56,590 nt of DNA from an uncultured Spirochaetota bacterium (lineage in GTDB: Bacteria; Spirochaetota; UBA4802; UBA5368), in NCBI GenBank assembly GCA_937864375.1, contig CALMJO010000262.1, forward strand, positions 1 through 56,590, read 5' to 3'. Each line of letters begins with the position of its first letter. Within the stretch, counting starts at the first letter, position 1. Of the stretch, positions 24,178 through 33,061 are shown in pieces. The translations under genes were made by a program, and so were the position numbers. Below the pieces are notes generated by a model. The model worked only from the letters and a program-made list of their open reading frames with translations, ran no database searches and was not told the origin of the DNA.

Positions 24178-26280
24178 TTATGCGGCCGACGGGAGCACCG
24201 CCGACGAAATCACGTTCACCTTGACCGTGGGCACTATCTCGTTATACGAAAGAACGACCGGGTCGTGCACCTCGCGCTGCAGGAGCGTGAAGGTGACGCT
24301 GCGAATCTGCGGCGACACGAGGAATACGGGCGCGAAGCCCTGCTTCTTCGCCTTCGCGTACGCCTCCGTCAGGGAATTGATGATGGCGGTGTGCGTGTCG
24401 GGATCGAGCCCCACGACGCGCCCCTCGATCGGGTCCTCGTGGATGGAGTTCCTCACGATGTTCTCTATCTCCGGGTCTACGGTGATGGCCGACAGCGTGT
24501 TCATCTTGTCGACGTAGTCCTTGCAGATCTGGCGCGCCAGCGCCACGCGCACGTACTCGGTGAGGAGCCCCACGTCCTTGGTGAAGTCCGAGTAGCTCGC
24601 GAGCGTCTCGAGCACGGTCACCATGTTGCGTATGGAGACCCGCTCCCGGAGCAGGTTCTGGAGCACCTTCTGCACCTCTCCCACGGTCATCTTCTTTTCG
24701 GTGATGAGCTCGTTCACGACCGCGGGGTAGTCGGTCTTGATGCTGTCGATGAGCTGCTGCACCTCCTGGCGACCCAGGATCTCGTCGGCCGAGTGCTTTA
24801 TGATCTCGGTGAGGTGCGTCGCGATGATCGTGGGACAGTCCACCACGGTGTAGCCCCTGCGCTCGGCGGCGTCGCGCAGCTCCGGGTCTATCCATATGGC
24901 CTTGAGGCCGAACGCGGGCTCGGTGAACTCGGTCCCCTCGATCTTTTCCGTGACCTCTCCCGAATCCATGGCCATGAGCTTGCCCACGCGAAGCAGGCCC
25001 CTGCCCACCTCGACTCCCTTTATGAGGATCGAGTAGGAGTCCGACTCGAGCTCCATGTTGTCGCGGATGCGGATGGGCGGCACGATGAGACCCATCTCGA
25101 GCGCCGAGCGGCGGCGGATGTTGGTGATGCGCTCCAGGAGCGTTCCCCCCTGGTCGGGATCGACCAGCGGGATGAGGCTGTAGCCGATCTCCACCTCCAG
25201 CGGGTCCACCTGGATGAGCGAGATGACCGACTCGGGCTTGTGCTCCTTGAGCGCGGCCTGCTTTTCCTCGACCTTGGTTTTTTCGACTTCCTCTTCCTTC
25301 GCCTGGTTCAGGATGTAGCCGAGCGCGCCCAGGCCCATGGCAAGGATGAGGACCGAAATCTTTGGGAACCCCGGGATGAGCGCCGACATCCCCAGCGCGG
25401 CGGCGGTCATCATGAGCGCCCGCGGCTGCTGCCCGATCTGCGTTGCGAGATCGTCGCCCAGGTTTTCGTCCGACACGGCGCGCGTGACGATGATACCGGT
25501 CGCCGTCGTCACCATGAGCGAGGGAATCTGCGCCACCAGGCCGTCGCCGATTGACAGGAGCGTGTAGGTCTTGAGGGCCACCTCGAAGCTTTCGTTCCTC
25601 ATCACCATCCCGATGATGAAGCCGCCGATGATGTTGATGAGGGTGATCACGATGCCGACCTTCACGTCGCCCTGCACGAATTTCGAGGCTCCATCCATAG
25701 CCCCGTAGAAGTCGGCTTCCTTGCGGATTTCCGCGCGCCGGCGCCGGGCCTCGTCCTCGGTGATGACGCCGTTGGAGAGATCGGAGTCGATCGACATCTG
25801 CTTGCCGGGCATGGCGTCCAAGGTGAATCGGGCCGCCACCTCGGCCGTGCGGGTCGCGCCCTTGGTGATTACTATGAACTGCACCGCGGTGAGGATGATG
25901 AAGATGAGGAAGCCCACCACGTAGTTCCCCCCCACCACAAACTCGCCGAAGGTGCGGATGATCTTTCCGTCAAAGGCCGCCCCCTGCAGGAGTATGAGCC
26001 TGGTGGACGAAACGTTGAGCGCGAGGCGGAACACCGTCGACACCAGCAGGAGCGAGGGGAACACGGAGAAGTCGAACGAGCGGCGCACGAACATGACCAC
26101 GAGCAGGATGAGTATTCCCACCATGATGCTGACCGCGAGCAGGAAGTCGAGCAGGAAGGTAGGAAGCGGGATGACGAGCATTGCCACGACGGAGATCGTG
26201 CCGATCCCCATCAGGATGTCGGTTTTCTGCATCCAGCCGATGTTGTCGGTCAGGAATGATAATCCGCCCTTGTCTGCCAT
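24178..26280 (-). CDS. flhA: FlhA, flagellar type III export gate protein
   Basis: The 700-residue protein has the expected ~8 N-terminal membrane helices (ISVVAMLVIPLPTFLLDFLLA and following). The conserved FHIPEP-type loop reads ARFTLDAMPGKQMSIDSDLSNG, with EDEARRRRAEIRKEADFYGAMDGASKF after it. The large C-terminal cytoplasmic domain starts near 340. FlhA forms the nonameric ring that receives export substrates and takes up the proton motive force. It is complete and stands between flhB and flhF. Confidence 0.96.
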   Translation of the reverse strand: MADKGGLSFLTDNIGWMQKTDILMGIGTISVVAMLVIPLPTFLLDFLLAVSIMVGILILLVVMFVRRSFDFSVFPSLLLVSTVFRLALNVSSTRLILLQGAAFDGKIIRTFGEFVVGGNYVVGFLIFIILTAVQFIVITKGATRTAEVAARFTLDAMPGKQMSIDSDLSNGVITEDEARRRRAEIRKEADFYGAMDGASKFVQGDVKVGIVITLINIIGGFIIGMVMRNESFEVALKTYTLLSIGDGLVAQIPSLMVTTATGIIVTRAVSDENLGDDLATQIGQQPRALMMTAAALGMSALIPGFPKISVLILAMGLGALGYILNQAKEEEVEKTKVEEKQAALKEHKPESVISLIQVDPLEVEIGYSLIPLVDPDQGGTLLERITNIRRRSALEMGLIVPPIRIRDNMELESDSYSILIKGVEVGRGLLRVGKLMAMDSGEVTEKIEGTEFTEPAFGLKAIWIDPELRDAAERRGYTVVDCPTIIATHLTEIIKHSADEILGRQEVQQLIDSIKTDYPAVVNELITEKKMTVGEVQKVLQNLLRERVSIRNMVTVLETLASYSDFTKDVGLLTEYVRVALARQICKDYVDKMNTLSAITVDPEIENIVRNSIHEDPIEGRVVGLDPDTHTAIINSLTEAYAKAKKQGFAPVFLVSPQIRSVTFTLLQREVHDPVVLSYNEIVPTVKVNVISSAVLPSAA

Positions 26281-26301
26281 CTCGCGTCCCTTCTGCCGCC
26301 G

Positions 26302-27468
26302 TTATATCGCCTGGCGCAGGCGTTTTTTCTTGTACAGCTCCGCGTACACGAGGGAGACCGCGTAAAAGAGGTCTTCCGGTACAATGTCGCCCACGTCGAG
26401 GCGACGGTACATCTCCTGCGCCAGGGGCCTGTTTTCCATGATGGGAATGTCGTTCTCGCGGGCGATCTGCCTGATGCGCAGCGCCATGTTGTCCTCTCCC
26501 TTGGCGATCACCGTGGGAGCGGGCATGGTGTTGCGGTCATAGCGCAGTGCAACCGAGAAGTGCGTGGGGTTGGTGACCACCACGTCGGCCTTGGGCACCT
26601 CGCGGATCATGTTCTTCATGACTATATCGCGTTGCATCTCGCGCAGGCGCGCCCTTATGTGCGGATCGCCCACGGTTTCCTTCAGTTCTTCCTTGAGCTC
26701 TTCCTTGGTCATCTTCAACGACTCTATGAACTCGCGCTTCTGGAAGAAATAGTCCGGTATGGCGAGTACGAGCATGACCGCCGCCGACCAGAGTATGATC
26801 TTGAGCGCCATGAGCGTGACGGTCTTGAGCGCCAGCGGGATGGATATGTCCGGCGTCTTGAGAATGTTCTCGTAATCGTTCACTATGATCAGGTACGCGA
26901 TGATCCCGATCACGGCGACCTTGAAGACCGACTTGAACAGGTTCATCATGATCTGCTTGGAGAAGAAGACCTTCCGGAACATCGTCGCCGGATCGAACTT
27001 GATCTTCGACAGGTCCAGCTTGAGGGGGTGGGTCGAGACCTGGAATCCCACCTGCACCGCGTCCCCCAGGAAGGCCGCAACCATCACCGCGATGAAAAGC
27101 GGCCCCAGTATCTTCGCCGACTCGAAGGAGATGCGGAAAAATTCCTGCATCACGCTCTTCTCGGTGAGCGTGAAGCTGTGGAATGAAGTCATGTAATACC
27201 TGGTAATGGCCGCGAGCGAACCGTAGATCCACGAGCCCAGGAAGAAGATCACGAGGAAGCCAAAGATCACCACCACCGCCTGGGGCAGCTCCTGGGTCTT
27301 GGCGACCTGTCCCTTCTCCCGCGCATCGCGGAGCTTTTTCTCGGTAGGTTCCTCGGTACGGCCCTCGTCCTCGGCTGCGAAGAGCTGCAGGTCAAAGCGA
27401 AAGCCGGGGAGCGCCGTCTCGCAGGCGGGAACCGGGAAGATGAGTTTTATGTCATCGATCATGTTCAT
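26302..27468 (-). CDS. flhB: FlhB, export-specificity switch protein
   Basis: The 388-residue protein has four membrane helices and the self-cleavage motif NPTH (300-303) within ADVVVTNPTHFSVALRY. It also has the early EGRTEEPTEKKLRDAREKGQV segment that opens most FlhB proteins. Here that segment is preceded by ~35 extra residues. Autocleavage switches export from hook to filament substrates. The extension begins MNMIDDIKLIF and may be real or reflect an early start. Confidence 0.95.
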   Translation of the reverse strand: MNMIDDIKLIFPVPACETALPGFRFDLQLFAAEDEGRTEEPTEKKLRDAREKGQVAKTQELPQAVVVIFGFLVIFFLGSWIYGSLAAITRYYMTSFHSFTLTEKSVMQEFFRISFESAKILGPLFIAVMVAAFLGDAVQVGFQVSTHPLKLDLSKIKFDPATMFRKVFFSKQIMMNLFKSVFKVAVIGIIAYLIIVNDYENILKTPDISIPLALKTVTLMALKIILWSAAVMLVLAIPDYFFQKREFIESLKMTKEELKEELKETVGDPHIRARLREMQRDIVMKNMIREVPKADVVVTNPTHFSVALRYDRNTMPAPTVIAKGEDNMALRIRQIARENDIPIMENRPLAQEMYRRLDVGDIVPEDLFYAVSLVYAELYKKKRLRQAI

Positions 27469-27484
27469 CGTCTTTCATCACGCT

Positions 27485-28264
27485 CTACACGGGCCAGTAC
27501 ACCAGGGCCTTTGAAATGAACCGGAAGGTCCTGTCCAGGGATACCGACATCACCCGTACGATGAGCGGGCTAACCAGCAGGATTACCCCGAACGCGACCA
27601 TGATCTTCACCGGGAAGCCCAGCATCATGATGTTCATCTGCGGCGCCGCCTTCGAGAGGACCCCCATGCTCACCGAAACCAGGAACACGGTCGCCACGAT
27701 GGGCAGCGCGATCTTCAGCGCGATGACGAACATCCCGCCAAAGGCGTACTGCATGTATTTCAGGAGTCCCCCGGCGGCGCTCACCTTGAGGCTCATGATG
27801 GGCGCGAGCTCGTAGGACCGGTAGATCGCCAGGATCAGGAAATGGTGCCCGTTGATCGCGAGGAACACGAGCAGCCCTATGAGATTCTTCAGCTGACCCA
27901 CCAGCGGAATGGAGACCTGCGCCAGGGGGTCGATCACCTCGTTTATGCCAAAGCCTATCTGCACCGAGAAGAACTCGCCCGCGAGCTGGAACGAGGCGAA
28001 GATCACCGCGACCAGGAACCCTATAAAAATACCGATCGACACCTCCTGGATCACGAGCACGGCGTACTGCCCCATGTCCCCGGTGAGATGGTACGTCTTC
28101 TCCGCAACGACCGGGAAGATGATCATCGAGATAAAAAAGGAAAGCAATGCCTTGATCCTAAAAGGGATCACCCCACTCGAATAAAATGGGGCAATTACCA
28201 TCATTGAGCTCATCCGTATCATGATGAGCAGGAAAACCTGGAAATGATATACGAAATATTCCAT
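27485..28264 (-). CDS. fliR: FliR, export gate component
   Basis: The 259-residue multi-spanning protein has the SGVIPFRIKALLSFFISMI segment and the GFGINEVIDPLAQVSIPLVGQ region typical of FliR. With FliP and FliQ it forms the helical export gate in the inner membrane. It follows fliQ after three bases and precedes flhB by 16. Confidence 0.95.
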   Translation of the reverse strand: MEYFVYHFQVFLLIMIRMSSMMVIAPFYSSGVIPFRIKALLSFFISMIIFPVVAEKTYHLTGDMGQYAVLVIQEVSIGIFIGFLVAVIFASFQLAGEFFSVQIGFGINEVIDPLAQVSIPLVGQLKNLIGLLVFLAINGHHFLILAIYRSYELAPIMSLKVSAAGGLLKYMQYAFGGMFVIALKIALPIVATVFLVSVSMGVLSKAAPQMNIMMLGFPVKIMVAFGVILLVSPLIVRVMSVSLDRTFRFISKALVYWPV

Positions 28265-28267
28265 CGC

Positions 28268-28540
28268 TTAACCCGCCCCGATCTTTCCGATGAGCATGAA
28301 GATGTTCTTGGTATAGTTCACCAGTGTGTGGATTATCCACGCCGCGAAAATGACGAAGGTGATGAATATCGCCACGATCTTGGGGACGAAGGTGAGCGTC
28401 TGCTCCTGGATGGACGTGGTCGTCTGGAAGATCGAGATGAGAAGTCCCACGAACATGCCCACGCCAAGGAGGGGCGCCGACACGATCAGTATCGTCATGA
28501 GCGCTTCCCTGAGGAGTTTGACTATAACCGCGTCTGTCAT
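28268..28540 (-). CDS. fliQ: FliQ, export gate component
   Basis: The 90-residue protein has two hydrophobic helices (ALMTILIVSAPLLGVGMFVG and VAIFITFVIFAAWIIHTLV) around the conserved SIFQTTTSIQEQTLTFVPK loop. It is the small subunit of the FliPQR gate. It sits between fliP and fliR with gaps of four and three bases. Confidence 0.96.
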   Translation of the reverse strand: MTDAVIVKLLREALMTILIVSAPLLGVGMFVGLLISIFQTTTSIQEQTLTFVPKIVAIFITFVIFAAWIIHTLVNYTKNIFMLIGKIGAG

Positions 28541-28544
28541 TGTC

Positions 28545-29321
28545 TCACCTGAACGATTTCACGAGTTCGTAGACGAGCAGGTTCCACCCGTCCACCAGTA
28601 TGAACAGCACGAGCTTGAACGGCAGCGATATCATCACGGGCGGCAGCATGATCATGCCCATGGCCATGAGCGCGCTCGCCACGATCATGTCTATCACGAT
28701 GAAGGGAATGAAGAGATACACTCCGATCTCGAAGGCCTTCTTTAATTCGCTGATCATGAACGCCGGAATGAGGCAGTACGTGGGAACCTCGGCCTCGGTC
28801 CTGGGCTTTTCGATCTTCGCGAGATCTATGAACAGCGCGATGTCCCTCGTGCGCGTGTTCCTGAGCATGAACTGGCGCAACGGCGCCATGCCCTGGTCGT
28901 AGAACTGCTCGTTGTTTATTTTCCCCTTGAGGTAGGGTTGCAGCGCCTTTTCGTTTATCTCGGTGAACGTGGGCGCCATGATGAATATGGTCAGGAATAT
29001 GGCCAGCCCCACGATCACCTGCGTAGGCGGCATCTGCTGGAGGCTCAGCGCTCTCTTCACGAAGTCGAGCACGATCACCACGCGCGTGAACGCGGTCATC
29101 ATCATGATGATCGCGGGGGCGAGGGTGAGTATGGTAAGGAGAAAGAGCACCTGCATGGAGAGCGCCACGTCCTTGGGCGTCGCCGCCTCCTTGATGTCGA
29201 AGGTGATCTTGGGAATGGGCATGCGCACGTTCTCCTGCGCGAAGAGCGCGCCGGCGGGGATGAGTATCGCGGCCGCTACCGCAAGTATGATGATCGTGCG
29301 CCTATTCATGATCCGAGCCAT
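28545..29321 (-). CDS. fliP: FliP, export gate component
   Basis: The 258-residue protein has an N-terminal signal peptide (to FAQEN), as is typical for FliP. It also has LTLAPAIIMMMTAFTRVVIV, LQQMPPTQVIVGLAIFLT, PLRQFMLRNTR and the C-terminal FIPFIVIDMIVASALMAMGM helices. Its start overlaps the fliO end by 20 bases. Confidence 0.96.
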   Translation of the reverse strand: MARIMNRRTIIILAVAAAILIPAGALFAQENVRMPIPKITFDIKEAATPKDVALSMQVLFLLTILTLAPAIIMMMTAFTRVVIVLDFVKRALSLQQMPPTQVIVGLAIFLTIFIMAPTFTEINEKALQPYLKGKINNEQFYDQGMAPLRQFMLRNTRTRDIALFIDLAKIEKPRTEAEVPTYCLIPAFMISELKKAFEIGVYLFIPFIVIDMIVASALMAMGMIMLPPVMISLPFKLVLFILVDGWNLLVYELVKSFR

Positions 29322-30072
29322 TGAGCTTTTTCAGCCGGTCCTTCTGGACCGAAAGGTAATTGAGCCGGTCGACCTCGCTTTCCTGCCCCTCGAAATGAAA
29401 CTTCATTCCCGGACCCTGTGCCCCCCCGCCACCAGGCCTTTTCTTGAGTATCTTCGCGATCTGGTTCGTGAGAAATTCCTGGAATGAAAAGGTGCTCGCG
29501 GCAATCGCCCTGGAGCCGGCGAGGCGGATGCGGTCTATCTCGTCCTTGTCCTTTATCTCCATGATCAGGTTGATGCTGCCGTCGGTGACCCCGAGCACGA
29601 GCACCTTGCCCGCCAGGTCCACGATCTGCAGAAACTTGTTCTGCCCCAGCGGGACCACGGAGAGGGTCTGTGCGACATCGCCCCCCGGCATGGAGATGCC
29701 CGCCTTCCTGGTGACGAATCGGAAGAAGTAATAGAACCCGCCCACCAGCACGCCCAGGATGAACAGGGTCTTGATGATCACCCAGGCATACGATTCCTCG
29801 TCGACCTTGGGCTCCTCGAACTTGTAAAGCTCTTCCCCGGCCTCGCTGCGCTTCTCATCCCTGGAACGTTCATCGCGCCCGTTTTCCCTGGATTCGCGCG
29901 GGTCGGATTCAGCCTTGGCGGCGGATTTTTTTTCGGCCGCCGCGGCCACGCGCGTGCGGTCCTTCTCCCCGGCGGCGAAGATGGGACATAATCCAATACC
30001 GATGGAAAAAAAGAGAGCAACGACGCACGCCGCCCCCCTGTTCGCCCATTTCTTTTCAATTAAGTTCTTCAT
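29302..30072 (-). CDS. fliO: FliO/FliZ-like flagellar biosynthesis protein
   Basis: About 256 residues from MKNLIEKKW. The N-terminal hydrophobic signal segment ends at FAAGEKD. A long charged periplasmic linker (~25-90) follows, then one membrane helix (VIIKTLFILGVLVGGFYYFF). The cytoplasmic FliO domain comes last (VVPLGQNKFLQIVDLAGKVLVLGVTD cut here for length, then INLIMEI). FliO stabilises FliP during gate assembly. The long extracytoplasmic linker is typical of spirochaete FliO/FliZ. Upstream in-frame ATGs at 30084 and 30117 are less likely. Confidence 0.85.
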   Translation of the reverse strand: MKNLIEKKWANRGAACVVALFFSIGIGLCPIFAAGEKDRTRVAAAAEKKSAAKAESDPRESRENGRDERSRDEKRSEAGEELYKFEEPKVDEESYAWVIIKTLFILGVLVGGFYYFFRFVTRKAGISMPGGDVAQTLSVVPLGQNKFLQIVDLAGKVLVLGVTDGSINLIMEIKDKDEIDRIRLAGSRAIAASTFSFQEFLTNQIAKILKKRPGGGGAQGPGMKFHFEGQESEVDRLNYLSVQKDRLKKLNGSDHE

Positions 30073-30129
30073 TCCAAATAGCATGCAATCCGCATGAGCG
30101 GGCCCCGGGCCCGCCAACGCTTCACATCC

Positions 30130-31197
30130 TTACTGAATCTTGGCGAGCCTTTCGTCCTTGCTCACGATATCGGTCACGCGCACGCCGAAATTTTCATCGA
30201 TGACCACGACCTCGCCCTTGGCTATGAGCTTGCCGTTCACCAGCAGGTCCACGGGTTCGCCCGCGAGCTTGTCGAGCTCGATGATGGATCCCTCGCCCAG
30301 TCCCAGGATGTCCTTCACGAGCTGCCGGGTTCGTCCCAGCTCCACGGTAAGGGTCATAGGCACGTCGAGCAGCAGGCTTATGTTCCCGCTCACCCCGGAG
30401 GGAAGCCCTTCGCCCAGGGGCGGGAACTTCACCGGGGAAATCCCCACCTGGGCCACGCTCTGCTGCATCATCTGCTGCTGGGGCTGGTATGACTGCTGCA
30501 TTGACGGCCCCATCTGCGGCTGCATGCCCTTTACGATGCTCATCGCGAGGGGCATCTCCATGATCTGGTAAAAGCGCGAATTGACTATCCCCTCGATATT
30601 GATGTTGAAGGTGATCTTCGCCAGGTCGCCGGCGCCGGGAAACTTGAGCTCCCCGGGACCGTTTACCACGGACAGGACGGGCGGCGTCGTGTTGACCGGC
30701 TTGCCCAGGCGCTCGGAAAACTGCGTGGCCGCGGACGAGAGCATCTGCCCCACGAATTCCTGGATGGTGCTCTGGTGCGCCTCGGTGAGTTCCGCAGGCG
30801 GGGCCCCGGTCTCGTCCCCCATCATGAGGGAGGAGATGACCTCGGCGTCGTTCATGTTGAACAGGATGAGGCTCTTTCCGCCCACGCCCCCGGTAAAGCC
30901 CATCCCGACCTGGATGTACTGCTTGTTGAATTCTCCGCGCAGCGCGTCGACGGCCTTGACCTCGACCATCGCGTTGGTGATCTTGACATTCTTGCCCAGG
31001 TACGCCGAAAGCGACGGGGCCGCCACGCTCATCGCGCGGTCCACGGAATCCGCTACGGTTTCCCGCTCGACGGGCGAGAGCGCACCCCCGCCCTGCGGCG
31101 CTTCCATGGCCGCCGGCATCCCGGGAGATGAGATCATATCGTCTGCGCCCTGCAATAGGGCATCTATTTCATCTTGTGATAATGAGCCGTCACCCAT
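30130..31197 (-). CDS. fliY: FliY, flagellar switch protein with CheC-like and FliN domains
   Basis: The 355-residue protein starts MGDGSLSQDEIDALLQG, the N-terminal peptide that binds phospho-CheY in FliM/FliY proteins. A CheC-like domain follows (~45-225, with FNMNDAEVISSLMMGDE and EAHQSTIQEFVGQMLSSA). A Gln/Met-rich linker leads to the C-terminal FliN (SpoA) domain (~275-350, with VPMTLTVELGRTRQLVKDIL). It belongs to the C-ring that sets rotation direction. The first CheC phosphatase motif usually reads ExxN. Here it reads EFVG, so phosphatase activity is doubtful. fliM, normally just upstream, is absent. Confidence 0.9.
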   Translation of the reverse strand: MGDGSLSQDEIDALLQGADDMISSPGMPAAMEAPQGGGALSPVERETVADSVDRAMSVAAPSLSAYLGKNVKITNAMVEVKAVDALRGEFNKQYIQVGMGFTGGVGGKSLILFNMNDAEVISSLMMGDETGAPPAELTEAHQSTIQEFVGQMLSSAATQFSERLGKPVNTTPPVLSVVNGPGELKFPGAGDLAKITFNINIEGIVNSRFYQIMEMPLAMSIVKGMQPQMGPSMQQSYQPQQQMMQQSVAQVGISPVKFPPLGEGLPSGVSGNISLLLDVPMTLTVELGRTRQLVKDILGLGEGSIIELDKLAGEPVDLLVNGKLIAKGEVVVIDENFGVRVTDIVSKDERLAKIQ

Positions 31198-31231
31198 TGT
31201 TCCCTCCTCGCATCAGGATTGCCCCGGCGAA

Positions 31232-31777
31232 CTAGTTTACGATAAACTCCTTGAAATACACTTCCTTCACCTTTCCGGCAATGAGCACCGTGTTCACGTG
31301 GGCCTTTATCTCCTCCGCCAGACTGATGATGTCCTCGACCGAATCGAGCTCCTCATAGCTCTTGCTGCGGAGGATGATGTTGATCATGTGCTGCATCTGT
31401 ACGAGCCTTTTCCCAAGCTCAATTGAGAGCTGCTGGTTTTCATCGTATCCGAGCGAGAGCGACACCTTCGCGAAATGCGGATCGGAGTCCTTCGTGGTAA
31501 TCGAGAAGGTCGGCACATCGTAATAATTGAGCGGCGCGGGAGGGGGCGCGGTCACGATATCGACCGTTTTCTCGTAGCGCTTTTCCTCCAGGTACCGGTT
31601 CACCAGGTAGGAGATACCGATCATCAGGAACACCGCGAGCACCGCCCCCGCCACGTACATCAGGATCTTTACGATCTTGGATGCATCAGCCCTGGGGCCG
31701 GCCGCGGCCTCCGGCTTGGCACCCTCCTGCTCCTCGTCGCCGACCTCGTCGACGTTTACCCTTTCTTCATCACCCAT
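31232..31777 (-). CDS. fliL: FliL, flagellar motor-associated membrane protein
   Basis: The 181-residue protein starts MGDEERVNVDEV six bases after GAGAGG; a GTG at 31807 is in frame but less likely. After an acidic N-terminus it has one helix (ILMYVAGAVLAVFLMIGISYLV). The periplasmic FliL domain follows, with KVSLSLGYDE and the C-terminal NTVLIAGKVKEVYFKEFIV. FliL surrounds or stiffens the stator. A sigma-70-like promoter lies ~115 bases upstream, so fliL probably heads the long export operon. Confidence 0.93.
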   Translation of the reverse strand: MGDEERVNVDEVGDEEQEGAKPEAAAGPRADASKIVKILMYVAGAVLAVFLMIGISYLVNRYLEEKRYEKTVDIVTAPPPAPLNYYDVPTFSITTKDSDPHFAKVSLSLGYDENQQLSIELGKRLVQMQHMINIILRSKSYEELDSVEDIISLAEEIKAHVNTVLIAGKVKEVYFKEFIVN

Positions 31778-31893
31778 GCGCGTCCTCTCTGCAGAGCCGG
31801 GATCCACGACCCGGCCGCGCTATGTAATTAATATAAGCAATCCCACCGCGGAAGCGTTACCACAACTGCCTGATTGATGGCCGGTTTGCTGAC

Positions 31894-31922
31894 ACACTAA
31901 TAAATTAATTGAAAAATGTCAA
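31894..31922 (-). promoter_or_regulatory. sigma-70-type promoter of the fliL-flhG operon
   Basis: On the minus strand TTGACA (31917-31922), a 17-base spacer and TAGTGT (31894-31899) lie in a distinctly AT-rich patch within GC-rich surroundings. The -35 hexamer and spacing are ideal; the -10 matches 4 of 6 positions. It points at fliL and is the only good promoter between flbD and flhA. Confidence 0.6.
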
Positions 31923-31929
31923 TTAATTT
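31902..31929. repeat. 11-bp inverted repeat over the -35 box of the fliL promoter
   Basis: AAATTAATTGA (31902-31912) and TCAATTAATTT (31919-31929) are exact inverse complements separated by six bases. The right arm includes part of the TTGACA -35 element. The AT-only arms and lack of a downstream T run argue against a terminator, so an operator is the better guess. Confidence 0.6.
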
Positions 31930-31973
31930 CTAATTATGTCGCCAAACCCGCACATACAAAACCAGTGGAAAGT

Positions 31974-32171
31974 TCATGTTCTTTCTACCACGAACACCGA
32001 GCGCTGGTACTCGGTGATCTTTACAAGAACCTCCCCGGTCTTTTCCCTGACCAGGTACTTTCGATCATTGATCAGCGTGATGACGGTGTCGGGCCTGGCG
32101 TCGATCGTCTCGATGAGGTTCGCGTTCAGGACGAATTCCTCCCCGTTGAATTTGTGCAGCGTCACCATCAT
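31974..32171 (-). CDS. flbD: FlbD family flagellar protein
   Basis: The 65-residue protein reads VTLHKFNGEEFVLNANLIE then DTVITLINDRKYLV, the FlbD/FlgEb signature. It is a small protein of unknown mechanism, linked to swarming in Bacillus (SwrD) where it increases motor torque, and usually encoded next to motA. Here motAB are missing and fliL follows. Its start overlaps the stop of the upstream DUF115 gene. Confidence 0.92.
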   Translation of the reverse strand: MMVTLHKFNGEEFVLNANLIETIDARPDTVITLINDRKYLVREKTGEVLVKITEYQRSVFVVERT

Positions 32172-33061
32172 CGCCCCCTGATCCTCTCGATAATCTCCCG
32201 GTATTCCCTCATTCCCAGCTTGCGCGCCGCCGAGGGGCTCACCCCCGGTTCGCTACTATCATATATCGGCACGCGGGCCGACTTGAATAACTCCTCAAAC
32301 CACATCCTGGCGGACAGGAAGGGGGGATTGGTATGGAACAGCATCCCCTCCCTCCTGATTTCATACATGCGGTTCGCCCGAATGGCCGCATATTCCGCCG
32401 ATTCGGCGGGTATCATCCTGGAAGCGACGCGGACGAAGCGGTCCAGGGAAACCGCTCCCCTGGCGTAGTATGAGCGCCGGAACCCAAGGTCATTGCCGGT
32501 AAGGGCCAGCGAGCGGATGGCGCATCCCAGCGCGAGGGAAACCGCCTGGCTGAGCACCACGCTCCCGGTCGCGACGAAGCCAAGGTCCTCACCCGCCATA
32601 CGCCACAGGTCCTCGTAAAATTCCCCCTTGAGCATCCAGTTATAGAAGGAAATGTCGCCCCGCCAGTGCAAAAGGGTCCGGTGCGACATGCAGCTGAAGG
32701 CAAGGAGGTGCATTTCATCGGTCGGGACGCCCTGGAAAAAGGGCATGGGCGTCGTCTCGCAGGAAATGACGAAATGGGGGCGGATTCCCGCCGCTGCGAG
32801 CGGGCGAAGCGCCATGTCCGCGGCGATCAGGACCACGTCCAGCCTCCGGAAGCACTTTCGCAGGTCCGGGATGGCGCGATCGAGGGAAGGACCGGCACCG
32901 ATAACTATCGCATGCCTGCCCGCAAGCCTTTCAACCACCCGCGCCAGGCCGCCGTGAAGCGCTATGAGCTCCAGGTTTTTATTGCAGTTGCGCCGCAGGG
33001 CGCGGGCCCTCTCCCCCAGGATGCCCGTGTTGATGCGGTCGTAGAGATCGGATTTATTCAT
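32168..33061 (-). CDS. DUF115/MptE-like protein, Maf (motility accessory factor) type
   Basis: The 297-residue protein starts MNKSDLYDRI. It carries the DUF115 core AIVIGAGPSLDRAI, DVVLIAADMALRPL, IRPHFVISCE and LALTGNDLGF. Proteins of this family include Maf enzymes that add nonulosonic acids to flagellin, and archaeal pterin pyrophosphokinases. Its place between a deacetylase and flbD in the flagellar block favours a flagellin-modifying role, which is inference. It is shorter than most Maf proteins, having little beyond the core. Ends overlap both neighbours (8 and 4 bases). Confidence 0.78.
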   Translation of the reverse strand: MNKSDLYDRINTGILGERARALRRNCNKNLELIALHGGLARVVERLAGRHAIVIGAGPSLDRAIPDLRKCFRRLDVVLIAADMALRPLAAAGIRPHFVISCETTPMPFFQGVPTDEMHLLAFSCMSHRTLLHWRGDISFYNWMLKGEFYEDLWRMAGEDLGFVATGSVVLSQAVSLALGCAIRSLALTGNDLGFRRSYYARGAVSLDRFVRVASRMIPAESAEYAAIRANRMYEIRREGMLFHTNPPFLSARMWFEELFKSARVPIYDSSEPGVSPSAARKLGMREYREIIERIRGR

